Below, piece after piece: positions 10,331 through 21,290 of a stretch of 64,000 nucleotides of DNA. The notes beneath the pieces are model-generated. The model worked only from the letters and a program-made list of their open reading frames with translations. It was not told where the DNA came from and ran no database searches. The DNA is from Trichopria drosophilae. Its lineage: Eukaryota > Arthropoda > Insecta > Hymenoptera > Diapriidae. Where the stretch lies: the NCBI GenBank assembly GCA_030407085.1, contig CM059584.1, positions 93,512,001 to 93,576,000 on the forward strand, read 5' to 3'. Positions within the stretch are counted from its first letter, which is position 1; every line of letters starts with the position of its first letter. The translations under genes were made by a program, and so were the position numbers.

Positions 10331-12437
10331 TAAGATCAGTAAAGTGTGAGAAAGTGGCACTTTAGACACGCAAATACGTGCGCAAAATCGAACTTTGCGC
10401 ACTATAATAGGAAAAAGTTGATTATTTCATAAGATGTCTTACATTTTCCTTGATATAAACGTTACTTAATGTCGGACAATTATATTTGGCTTTCCGTGAA
10501 TGCCCAAATTAGTCATAAGTACATATATTATTCACTTACCTTTCTGATCCATTAGCACTTACAACACTTACAGCACTTACTTCACCAATTACATTTAGAC
10601 CAATAATCGCAATTAACGAAAGGCGGAATTGTAAGTAAACTGCAATCCAATATTCATCTCACCTCGTGTTCGTCTTTGACCGTGCACATAATAATAATGC
10701 ACCGCGGCTGCAGACTGCGTGGTCCCAGGATCTTGTTTTAGGAGTTTTAATTAGAACACACAGGGTTTTCACAATAATCACAATTTGTATTGCACAAAAG
10801 TTTACACGTATTTGCACTTAAAATTAACTCGCAACCGATCAGTTTTCGTCTCGCGGTGTGGAGAATTTCAATCCACACGTGTGCAAAATTATAAAGAAAT
10901 AATAATAAAAAAAACTTGTTTAATTTTACGTGGATCTGAAGAGATCCAGTAAGACGGATGCAGTGAATTTGGAGATCTGCGATACGATTTGCCTCGGAGC
11001 AAATATCTCAGATTCCTAGGCGTGTAACGGGTGTTACTATGGCGGAGACCGAATCGAATCTGTCTTTTCGGAACTCGAGTTCCGAGAAGACGAGGAAAAG
11101 CGGAAGTAACTCTCGCTCATCGGACGGCGAAAGAGTTAAATTGAACGGGTTAAGAGGCGCGAGATTTAAATGAATTACGCGCGCAAATCAAAGTAGAGCG
11201 GTGACGGTATCGACTCGATGGAGCTCAGGCGCGAACTCCAGAGATGGCGCTGCGATGTCGCTTCGGCCGCTTATCGGCGGCTGCGACTTTTACATATGTC
11301 AACACCTCGTTATGTTTGTAAACAACATGGAATGTTTATGACAACTTACAATCGTAAACCAAAATATTTTGCGTAATAAAAAAAAAAATATTATGTTTTG
11401 TTCGATTATCCCGTAAAATATTCTGCTTACGAAAAAGGTTTCATAAACAAAACACTTAGACCTTTAAATTATGTATAAGAAAGATTTAATGTACTTTTTT
11501 CCTTATGCCAGAAGATATAATATGAAAAAAACGCTATTAAAGTATGATAATATATCGAACAAAAATTTATGTTGACATATATTGCGCGCAATTGTGTGAA
11601 TCAATCGTTAAATGTTTCAATTGGGAGTATACAATGAAGCGGCAATAATATATTCTATTATATTTATAATATATTGTTATATATTTCGTATATTTTTCCT
11701 TATATACAATAACAAAACCAGTTTGTTCACGCACAAGATTTTTATAGGTCACTTTTAAATTTTCTAATTAACAGACAGCAATTGTATGAAATAAAGGTGA
11801 TATTATTGTATGGAAAAATTTTCAAATTATTGTTATTATTATAATATTATTATTACATATTACAGTTCCTTTTTTTTCGAATATATAATGTGTACTTATA
11901 TATTTTATAATGAAAGAGGTCATGTATAATGAAGTAAAGGTATGTATACATACCCACAGAAATCAAAACTAGACTAATCTTTACATAACTAAGAAGTAAA
12001 AACGACTAGTTCGCGTTTTTCTTTCTCACCCGTTATATAGGCTATTGTTTGATATACGTGTGGGAAAGTTTTCTCAGAGAATGTGGATGTGACTCCTGTT
12101 GGCAGACATCACATATTCCGTCAAAACTTCTGCATCGATATCATAATGTACTACCAAGCCTATATATGATCATCTTTACATTTCTGTCGATATCTAAGAG
12201 TGTTGCAAATAGTCGCAGATCAGACCACGCTTATTTTCTTCCTACATATTAACACAATAAATCGAATTCAAATTTGAAGTAATGCCGAGTAATGCTTTTG
12301 TTTTATGTCGTTTTTTTCTCGTTTAAACCATTATGAAATACTTTTAGCCAAAAAATAACCCCACCAATCGATTCTACGGGAAAAATCCGTAAAAAAACTA
12401 TATACGGCACATTATAATATAATGTAGATTCGTCACG

Positions 12438-12619
12438 ATGAGCGAGTAAATCCAATGCGCGCGTATTACGCCGTTCTGCCACAATGTGCGACGCGGCGCG
12501 GGCGGAACACAGTTTCGTGACGTGTAGCGCGCGACAAAAACGATTTATTAAGTACTTAACATTGAAGAATAATGATTTTTTGTTTCGTACGTCATCTTGA
12601 ATGTATACGGAATAGTAAT
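12438..12619 (-). repeat. Repeat A, interrupted copy, second piece
   Basis: It matches the reverse complement of about 5310-5175, including GTGCGACGCGGCGCGGGCGG and GTATACGGAATAGTAAT. The first ~45 bp do not match the uninterrupted copy. It is bounded by the long-TIR element on the left and the 939-bp TIR element on the right. Confidence 0.75.
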
Positions 12620-13558
12620 GAGTAAAAATTCCTGAAGTGTGACATCAAATTTTTGAATTTAATGAATTCATTCGAAAAAGGGTAAAATGAAACGTAATCA
12701 TGAATTAATTAAATGGGCCAAAGGATTTTTCAACAAAATTAAATTTCCCGGAGGTATGCACAATTGAAATGTTTGACAATATTTTAGTAAACAATTAGTA
12801 TCTTCGGATTGAATGATTCGATCTTTATGAAATTGACTGGAAGTGAACATGGAACATTGTACTTTTCATTGAAATAGTAAAAACTTTTAATTGTTGATAT
12901 TTACTTATTGTTATTACAAAATTAACTTTCAATTTGTAAAATAAACAAGGTTCTCCACGTATGTGGAAGTCCATTTATAGTTTACTGTGAAGCATATTTT
13001 ATAACGAATCGATACCCGTTTTTAAATTTTGTAGATCGCAATTACAAATTCAGTACTTACGTTTTTTCTGACGCGCGGTACGTCTTTCTACCGCACGGTA
13101 TGCCTGCCGCCAGTGCATAGCCGCGTAATGCGTTTTTCCTTTTCCTATTTGCCTTAGTAACATACTATCATTATATTACTACTATAATACACTACAATAA
13201 AACAGTAAACTCCACAGACACGGAGAACCTTGTTTATTTCACAAATTGAAAGTTAATTTTGTAATAACAATAAGTAAATATCAATAATTAAAAGTTTTTA
13301 TTATTTCAATCAAAAGTACAATATTTCATGTTCACTTCCAGTAAATTTCATAAAGATCGAATCATTCAATCCGAAGATACTAATTTTTTACTAAAATATT
13401 GTCAAACATTTCAATTGTGCATACCTCCGGGAAATTTAATTTTGTTGAAAAATCCTTTGGCCCATTTAATTAATTCATGATTATGTTTCATTTTACCCAT
13501 TTTCGAATGAATTCATTAATTTCGAATATTTGGTGTCACACTTCAAGAATTTTTACTC
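12620..13558. mobile_element. 939-bp TIR element with probable TRAT target duplication
   Basis: Arms of about 350 bp (12620-12975 and 13205-13558) are inverted copies starting GAGTAAAAATTCYTGAAGTG. The uninterrupted repeat A (in reverse complement) reads AATAGTAATATAAACG. Here that becomes AATAGTAAT, then the element, then TGATATAAACG, which implies duplication of a TAAT/TGAT-like 4-mer. No transposase frame is present, so it is non-autonomous. Confidence 0.8.
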
Positions 13559-13562
13559 TGAT

Positions 13563-13915
13563 ATAAACGAAAAAATTTATTATGCGATTTGGAACAATAA
13601 AATAACTATATTTGTTAATAAAAAAATGTCGAACTATTCATTACAGAATAAAATTTGTAAAACCATTGTATATTATTTCAAAATATAGAGATTTTTTGAG
13701 AAAATCCCGATATTAGGCTTCGTTTATAATATAGCTAATATCTTAAAACTGCGAATTTTTTAAAAAAGGTGCATAAAACTTAAATTGTTCATAACTTTTT
13801 TATTTTAATAAATTTTATTTGTAATGTCTAATACTATATGAAAATAGATCAATTTTTAATTATCATGAATGTTGGTGAAATAGGAGGCCAGTTCATAAAT
13901 TCTGACTCATTACTA
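13563..13915 (-). repeat. Repeat A, interrupted copy, third piece
   Basis: The reverse complement of about 5170-4805. Shared stretches include ATAAACGAAAAAATTTATTA and TCCCGATATTAG. Homology ends near TTCTGACTCATTACTA. Confidence 0.75.
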
Positions 13916-15780
13916 CTTTAAAACACTTTTACCGCAATGAACTATATTATTTATGTAAACAATAAACGAATAAAACCATAAAAAGAGAGAATTCGTAACA
14001 CTTAAGCGTGGATGTAACAACGAGAACTGTACGTCCACTATACAAATTTATTCTTGCGAATTATTGCTCGTATCGGAATCGATGTCTCTGAAATTTGACG
14101 TACACTCGTAAAAAATGCGTAAAAACGTTTTAAACTATATTTGGGCTTGACACTGTATTTACTTTCTGTTTAATTTAAATATTTTAGGTGTGGAACATGA
14201 TGTTATCGACGGAGTCGGCAGCTCCTTAAAGGTATTCTAAAGTGATCAGCCGGTAAGGTAATAATAATCTTATTGAATAGTATAATTATAATAATATAAT
14301 AATATAATTTTCTTATTGAATACATGTTCTTTCCTTATTGCAGAAAATTCTCGATCAATTCCCGATAATTCTTCTTCTTTTTAAGGAGTAATTAAAAGTG
14401 ATGGACATTGCCTTTATGAATCCCGAATTTCGAAAAATCTACTATTAACCTGATTTTCTAAGTTTAAGAATAATCAAGACACTTAATTTATAATTTGGTA
14501 ACTGAATAAATATTAATTTAACAATAACAATAAAAAATTCTTGATTAAATAATATGAAATGTTTTTAATGAATTGCATCATTTAATATTTAACATTGAAC
14601 ATATGCTTGAAAAATTCGTAGCGATAATAATTATACAAAAATATAAAAATTACAATTATAATATAATTAGGACATGTCCTTTAATTAGCGACAGAGAGGA
14701 AGAGAATTTAAATTTTATATAACTTGCGATTTTATAAGTTGATGATGTTGACTGCGAAGTCCGTTGAAGGTTTTGAGGTTGCCATTTTGTTGAGGAGCAT
14801 CGTTTAAATGCGTCAATTTTATCCGGAATTTCTTGTGGACCGTTGAATAATGATCAGGCCTTCGATGAACGGTCGCCTTGGTCCAGGAAAATATCCACGT
14901 GAATAAGAATGATCACTGGAATATTGGACTCAACCATTGAAGACTTCGGATAGAGTGAACAGTGTCCGATGTCGTGTGTCCAAGAGTATGGAAAATGTCG
15001 GACTAACTGAAACCAAAGAGACGCGACTGCACGACTTTCTCCATACTGACGCGAGCGCCATCCATCGGTGATTATAGGAACCTCGTTGTTTATAACATTA
15101 ATGCTCGACGGAAAGACACAAGATTTAGTCGATAAACTTCGAACTATATTACTCTTCCTCTCCCTTACTCTTCATCTCTTTACATTATTTTTCTTTTTGT
15201 TTTCAAATTACATTATCTTTTGCGAATAGAACGTCCGTTACATACTCAGTCATTTTTAATTTCCATTTTTCAGCCTAGATTACTACCTTCTCTTGAAAAA
15301 ATATATATATTTTCTGTTTAAGTTGAATAAAGATCGGTAAAGAATAAATATCGGAAAGCCGAATGTGTTTCGTTGACTGCCTTTAGACAGAGGTCTTAGA
15401 ATCATTAGCCGATAAAGCAGGAGTTTAAACTACAATATGTAAATTATAACCGTCAAATTCGATTTTTCAAAATTCAATTACAATTCACAAATACTCAATT
15501 ACAATATCTGACAACACAAATATTGTTGCTATGCTGCAGAAATACAAAAAACAAAGCAAAATTCCTGACATATTGGATTAAGAAACCTTAAGCCAAGATA
15601 TATCAGGAGCACGTAAAATGTATGTGCACGTAGTAAAAAGACGGAGAAGGATACCTGCACTCCGTAATCGGAGACCCCTATTGCCTAGTGTACGTATATT
15701 AGGTCATATGATGAAAAATTACGGAGAGCGACTAACAAAATATCTACAAAAAAAATAATTAATGTATAAATGTCATTACA
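13916..15780. other. Long non-coding stretch without a recognised gene
   Basis: AT-rich DNA with relics of the 'CAGCCGRTAAAG' repeat near 14210-14260 and 15390-15430. A GC-richer block at about 14690-15130 has no recognisable motif. A frame at about 15536-15759 carries one stop and ends near KMYVHVVKRRRRIPALRNRR. I do not recognise it, though it abuts a retrotransposon tail. Confidence 0.4.
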
Positions 15781-15912
15781 TTATACTACACTTGTACCTT
15801 AATTCATCATATTCTACATCTATATATACAGCAAATCTTACTATTTACTAATGTGTAAAAACTTCGTGTAATAGGGCTATTCCGCCCACTAAATAAATAA
15901 ATAAATAAATAA
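15781..15912 (+). mobile_element. 3' end of a non-LTR retrotransposon with (AAAT)n tail
   Basis: The phrase AATAGGGCTATTCCGCCCAC followed by five or six AAAT repeats (15890-15912) is a common 3' terminus of insect non-LTR elements. Only the tail is recognisable, and the upstream coding part is lost or too diverged. Confidence 0.55.
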
Positions 15913-17400
15913 CACTATCAGGGTGTTTAAGAGGTTCCTTAACTATTCTGGGTATACAAGATAACGAATCTTATTTTTATCATTATTTTTTTGTTTTATT
16001 TTTCAGCAAATCTTTGTAAAAAATACCTTTTTTTAACTCAGTGCGCGAAGTAACCCATTTGCAAAAAAATAGTATACGATACACGTGCACCGCAGGTGAC
16101 TTCGCGTACTTGTATCGTAATTTACTATTTTTTAGGGGTATTTTAAGGAGTTTCTTAATTAATTAGGGCCAATCTATTTGAAGGGAATACTTTTATCACA
16201 TAAACTAAAATTCACAAACAAATTTGTTTCTCAATAAAACTGATCTACAAGAACCAAATTTTGTAAAAATTATTGTAGTTAAGTGTATTTTAAGGGATTT
16301 CTTAGTTATTCAATGAGCTAAAAAATTGCGGTGACTTACTTTTATCATAAAAATAAAGAACCATCACACTTTGATTCTAAATAAAAGTCAACGAAAAAAT
16401 ATAGAACTTTGTTAGAGATGGTTTAAGGGCTTAAACAAATTTATAGGCACATGGTTTCATCACAAAAATAAAAAAATCATGAATAAGATTCTGGCTCTAA
16501 AATATAAGCATTACAGAAGAAGCGAGTTAAGAGGTTTTAGAAATACTGAGTGTTCTAAAATATTCGCATTGACGTCCTTTAATGGCGTGCTGGTATACTA
16601 AACTTCAGAAATGTAGTCTCATATCGACATAGTGAGAAAAAAATAACTTTTCGGTGTACGTTCTCCACGTTATCGTACCCACCATTATGAAATTCCAAAT
16701 TTTCATATCATATTTTTAATCAATAATTTGAAAAACCCGCGTCGTTGCGTTACCAATGAAATTGAATGTTATCCGAAAGCGTGCGAAAAGAGCGAAATTT
16801 GTAATTGTTTCGCGTAGGTTTGGTGTGAATGGGATTCCTAAGGACCGCCGATCGAGATATGTCGATTGTGAGTAATTTGTATTCTGCATATAAGTGTTAA
16901 AGAGTTAAATATATTGCTATCCAAAAACGTTAAGTATATTGCTGTCCAAGCGTCGGAATTGATTTGTGGGTAGCAGCAGTATAGCGCAGTATACGCGGCA
17001 ACGATCTTTGTTGCACGGTGCCACAGCGTTGGACCCTCGAGACGTCGAGGCGCGCTGTGTGCGGGGCTTGGACCACTCTCTGCGCTTCCCTGTCCCGGGC
17101 TTTTCTAGGTGAACTTGGCTTGAATCTGCGGTAATTTTAGCACAAGGTTATGATCATTCGTCTTGAATTTGACTTGTATGTATTAAAGTAATGAATTATT
17201 TAATTATGTAATAAATTATGTATTATTTCATTTAATAAAAACATTTTCCTTGTTTCGGCTTTTCCCTCTAATTCACGCGGCTTTTTGCACCGAAGCAAGT
17301 GGTACATTTTTCCGCGAATATCAAGTGTGTTTTTCATCAATCTAATAATTCATTCAAGCCTTTTAACTTTTTAAACTAAAATATTTCATAACCTAAGATT
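15913..17400. other. Unassigned sequence
   Basis: No gene recognised. About 16030-16130 repeats vocabulary from the inner TIR unit at 9871-10413 (GTGCGCGAAGT, ATAGTATACGATACACGTGC). A GC-richer block lies at 16960-17100. Confidence 0.4.
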
Positions 17401-17408
17401 CTTAAACA

Positions 17409-17795
17409 ATGGGTGTATCTGGCTCCAAGGACAGCTTATTTATCGACAGGTGTATATGCCAGTACTCGGTCCAGTGCAACCGTTATCTGTCGATAGCTAG
17501 GTTTGATTACTTGAAGGCGTATGATTTAACATCGCACAAGCTTTTCAGCTTGTTGTCGAAATGCATTCATGTACCCCAAATAAAGCGAGAAGTTCAGAGG
17601 ATGCCTTTTTGGAAAACGCCGAGTACGCTTCGTAGGTCAAGTAGATGTCATGTTGTATTACTTATGTATCTCATGACATCATGTCCAAGACATGTAGTCT
17701 TAGAATGCATAGAACGTCACATTACGGCACTCCGAGCGCTCTACTACCATATTCGAAGCACCTGCGGTATTGAATCCCCGTGCGTTCTTGCTTGA
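17409..17795 (+). pseudogene. Non-LTR reverse transcriptase fragment
   Basis: A 128-codon open frame starts GSKDSLFIDRCICQYSVQCN and continues LSIARFDYLKAYDLTSHKL. This matches the reverse-transcriptase segment 'GC+DSLLID...NLS.AW.DY+KAFDS.PH' that I know from animal non-LTR elements. The expected KAFDSVPH is degraded to KAYDLTSH. Downstream of about residue 75 the similarity fades. It is one diverged, truncated RT domain, with no endonuclease or YxDD part. Its ATG is probably incidental. Confidence 0.5.
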
Positions 17796-17850
17796 GAAAT
17801 AAAATACCAGGGAGGACCAAAACCAGATAGTGGAAAGCTACCACAGAAAA

Positions 17851-17872
17851 ATAACCTAACCTAATAACCTAA
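17851..17872. repeat. Short TTAGG-type tract (CCTAA strand)
   Basis: ATAACCTAACCTAATAACCTAA is composed of CCTAA-like pentamers, the insect telomere repeat in complement. It lies just upstream of an R1-like ORF1 region. A similar GGTTAGGTTAG tract follows the R1-like tail at 61517. Confidence 0.6.
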
Positions 17873-19275
17873 AACCAAACATGGGAATTCTGAGGAAGGA
17901 AACGGCAGGGGAGGGATACCCCAGTAACGATGCCGATAGGGAGTAAGCAAACGGGCTCCCGGACGTAGATATCCGGCGACCGCAGTGACCTGGAGGTGGC
18001 TGACTTGGCTCCCCCGTCATTGGAGGGGTAGTTGATTTAAACACCAGTTTCTGAATCGACGAGACGGAGGAAAAGTTGCCATCCGACCTCCGCGAGTGGA
18101 GAGAAAATCGCGATAGGGCTCAAGTACGAACGCAAGATTCTCTAGTAAAGTTGCAGAACATTCTCCAATAAATGAAGAATTTCTTCAACTTATACAAGAA
18201 CACTTTGCAGGTAAGGAGGGTCTCCAGAAAGCGCAAAACGAAACATCGAGACCAAACTGTCAGCCCAAAAGGAGCAAACGGACACGAAGGCCGTTCCGAA
18301 AAAAAGAGGGTAGGATTAACTCGATCTTATCTGGAAGTGTTCAGTGGGCACAGGCAGGTTTGCAGAACCAGGTCGGATTGCGGAAAACGCTAAGCTCCCA
18401 CCGACGAAGCATTTAACAGTTTGCTAACCGTCAACCCTGTCAGTGGATTCTTAGCCATTGCTGTCGTCATCACCGGTGACCGATAGAGGGAAAAGGAAGA
18501 GATAGAAACGGAGATGAAAGACCGATTCTGTTTTGACACAGCCGGCAGCCATCAAAGACGTCAAAATAAGGTCAGTCAAATGAACAGCAGTAGGGGCGGT
18601 CTTAGTTTAACTATCCGGTAGCCCCAAGAATCGGGGGCGTTTTCGAATGTCCATCGAGAAGACGGTCGGTACCAGAGGAGCCCTTACGGAGCTGGTGCCA
18701 AGGAGGACAGTCATTTTCCACGGCATTGTGAACGGCACCGATGAGATGTTTGGTCAGCAGAATGTAGACGTTAACATCACAGTCAACCTGACAAGGAAGA
18801 GCATCAGGGGTTGCACTAGTGCATTTGTTGGACTTGATGCAAGCTTTGATGGTAAATTGGAGAAGGCCGGCGGCTTCATTGTCGGTTGCCAGAGATGTAG
18901 TTTACACGATAATGTACCGGTGCTGATGTGCTATCTCTGCAAGAGCGAGGGACACATTGCTGCGAAGACACGGGAGGATAGGAGTAAGTGCTGCCGTCGA
19001 TGTCTGAAACCAGGACATGGAGCGGCTGACTGCCCTACACCTCCGCAGTGTAAATAGCGGGATACCACATCGACAGCAGTCCGGTTTGCTGCACATGCAC
19101 CTATGAATCCTACCCCCCGAAGTAATGCGAACTCAGTTCCGGGGGGTCTGGTAGGTGAGTAAAGAGGTGATGGTTTAGTGGGTAGGCCTGCGCGAAGGAG
19201 GGTCCCACGCACGGAGGCTCCCTCCTTTATGATGCGTAAAGCATTCCCGCACATCTTCGGATAAAAAAAGACATT
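17873..19275 (+). pseudogene. R1-clade retrotransposon relic: ORF1 and 3' UTR, no ORF2
   Basis: The only clear coding part is 18647-19057 (136 codons). It ends in zinc knuckles: first CYLCKSEGHIAAKT, where the last Cys is replaced, then an intact CRRCLKPGHGAADC. Such CCHC knuckles close the Gag-like ORF1 of R1-clade elements and bind element RNA. The preceding ~800 bp are probably 5' UTR and broken ORF1. After the stop, sequence of 3'-UTR style (GGTTTAGTGGGTAGGC, then GATGCGTAAAGCATTCCCG) runs to an A-rich end at about 19275. The endonuclease/RT ORF2 is entirely missing, so an internal deletion is inferred. Confidence 0.6.
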
Positions 19276-19878
19276 GAATCGACCCCAGTATTGCCGTACG
19301 TCCCCTCTAATATTGAATCCGTAGTCGGGCATGAATCATGTCACACTAAAAAAATGTTTATCAAAAAATTTCTAAAAATAAAGCCTTATTTTTACATATA
19401 TTAAAAATGATTATTTGTCAACTAAATTTATTCATAAACTCCGATCTCATTAATAATTATTAATTTACTAATTAATTATATGATTATATATTTTTTTTTT
19501 ATAAAAATATAATAATAATAGTACATTATGTAACATGGAGGCTAAGTTTGTCTTTATACGCCGAGCGGAAGTCTCGTATACGAATCCGCGAGGCGTACAA
19601 AGACCTTGCCTCCACGTTGCATACGATACTTTATGTAACAAATATACGATTTCCAAGTTTCCAAAAATTCATTTTAGGGAATGGTTGCAGAGAGGGATGG
19701 TAAGGCCAGAGGAGCGGGTTGGGGGGGGGGGGTAGCAGGGGGTTCAGGGGGCGCAGCCCCCCGATGGATAATTTGTAATGATGTGAAATGAAAATGAGCA
19801 TCTGTTCTCACCCGTACGGGCGCATGCAGACTGTCGGCGAATAACGAAAAGGGTATTTTCCAAGCATTCTCAGATTAA
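19276..19878. other. Unassigned sequence with hairpins
   Basis: It contains an imperfect palindrome at about 19526-19630 (TGGAGGCTAAGTTTGTCTTT against AAAGACCTTGCCTCCA). A run of 12 Gs at 19721-19732 is followed by the hairpin GGGGGCGCAGCCCCCC at 19747-19762. No gene recognised; open frames here follow from the palindrome. Confidence 0.5.
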
Positions 19879-20822
19879 CCCTTTGCGGCATACATTTTTC
19901 TTTACACGGAAAACAGCTGAAAATTGTTACTCGGGGGTTTTCGGGGTCGCTGATTTCGAATCTGAAGACAGATTTTGAAAATTCAAAATGGCGGATCCAA
20001 GATGGCGGACCGAAATATAAAAAGTTGCTTGATTTAAGTGAAATTTGTTACTCGGGGGTTTTCGGGGTCGCTGATTTCGAATCTGAAGTCAGATTTTGAA
20101 AATTCAAAATGGCGGACCGAAATATAAAAAGTGGCTCGATCTCAGCGAAATTTGTTACTTGGGGGTTTTCGGGGTCGCTGATTTCGAATCTGACTTCAGA
20201 TTTGCAAAATTCAAATTGGCGGATCTAGGATGGCGAACGAACGTAAAAATCGAGTGTTGGATTTTCTTGAAAATTGGTACGTTTTCTCGATCACCGATGA
20301 CAAATCCAGTGTCAGATTTCAACAATTAAATGTGGATGAAATTAAAACAAATTTTGGTCAGCCATCTTGGATCCGCCATTTTGAATTTTCAAAATCTGAC
20401 TTCAGATTCGTAATCAGCGATCCCGAAAACCCCGGAGTAACAAATTTCGTATAGATCGAGCAACTTTTCATATTTCGGTCCGCCATCTTGGATCCGCCAT
20501 TTTAATTTTTACAAATCTGACGTCAGATTCGAAATCAGCGACCCAAAAAACATAAAATGCTATAGTTTCATGCAAATATATATAATTGTTCAATCAAAAA
20601 TGAATTTTTTCTGAAATTATTGATATTTTTCCGTGGTTATTTATTTATAATAATTAAAAATTAACGATAATTGATAATATGTAACTTTTTTTATGATTAT
20701 ATACATCTTATTAACATAATTAACTCAAAAACCCGATTGCTTAGATGAAAACAGCCGAATAATTAATTAAAAACTGAGAGAAAATAGGTGGGATGCTGAG
20801 CATCCCACTATGCCGCAAAGGG
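19879..20822. mobile_element. piggyBac-type MITE 1 with internal ~110-bp units
   Basis: Ends CCCTTTGCGGCATA and TATGCCGCAAAGGG are perfect inverted repeats. Each abuts TTAA (19875-19878, 20823-20826), the piggyBac target. Inside, three direct units (starts at about 19927, 20048, 20155; spacing 121 and 107 bp) each read TTACTCGGGGGTTTTCGGGG...GAATCTGA...AAAATTCAAAATGGCGG. Two inverted units follow at about 20340-20550. No transposase is present. Open frames inside are repeats read through, not genes. Confidence 0.85.
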
Positions 20823-21290
20823 TTAAATTGGAATTGTCCCATTGAAATTCAATTTTTAAAAATTGAAACAAAACCCATGTATACTACATTCTGTAAAGTT
20901 AAATTGGGACGTTCACTTTTTATATATATTCCGGCATTTTCGAACAGGTTAGAACATGCACGCCCTACGTCTGGTATACGTAGGAATGGTCATCGTATCC
21001 GACTGTCGTGTACGACTCTTGACGACGAATGGTCGTGTACGCAATACGCATACGCAATCTATACGTCATGTAGACGCATCGTTAGCATACGTTTATTGGA
21101 AGCTGTAGCTTGAATAGAGTACGTATACGGGCACTTTATTGTACTAGTACGTTTTAAGGCACTTTATTGTACTCTTTTCATCGTGCATACGATAAAGCGC
21201 TACTTTGTGTACGCAAATCGTGCACGATAAAACACGGAAATCGTACGGAGTTACATAAATTTATTAATATATACATTTATTTTTATATAC
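20823..21290. other. TACG-rich stretch
   Basis: Between two elements. About 20960-21240 is unusually rich in TACG/CGTA words, and GGCACTTTATTGTACT occurs twice (about 21130 and 21159). No gene recognised. Confidence 0.5.

Larger units (their letters stand above)
9871..10413. mobile_element. Inner TIR unit of ~540 bp
   Basis: TATCCTATTAAGTGCGCAAAGTTCGA at the left is mirrored at 10388-10413 by TCGAACTTTGCGCACTATAA. It contains a G-rich hairpin (9953-9971) and three 20-bp tandem units. It sits in the centre of the long-TIR element. Sequence resembling its left flank (atagtatacgata, gtgcgcgaagt) also occurs near 16040-16130. Confidence 0.55.
8971..12437. mobile_element. 3.5-kb element with ~700-bp terminal inverted repeats
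   Basis: The left arm 8971-9668 and right arm 11747-12437 are near-identical reverse complements. They begin CGTGACGAATCTACATTATA and both encode the same spurious 67-residue frame. Neither arm matches a transposase I know. The 2.1-kb centre holds a smaller TIR unit (9871-10413) and an unidentified GC-richer segment (about 10650-11330). The element splits the interrupted repeat A copy, so it inserted after that copy was in place. A clean target duplication is not seen; both flanks share only GCT-like bases before CGTGACG. It is a foldback or long-TIR DNA element of unknown superfamily. Confidence 0.75.
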
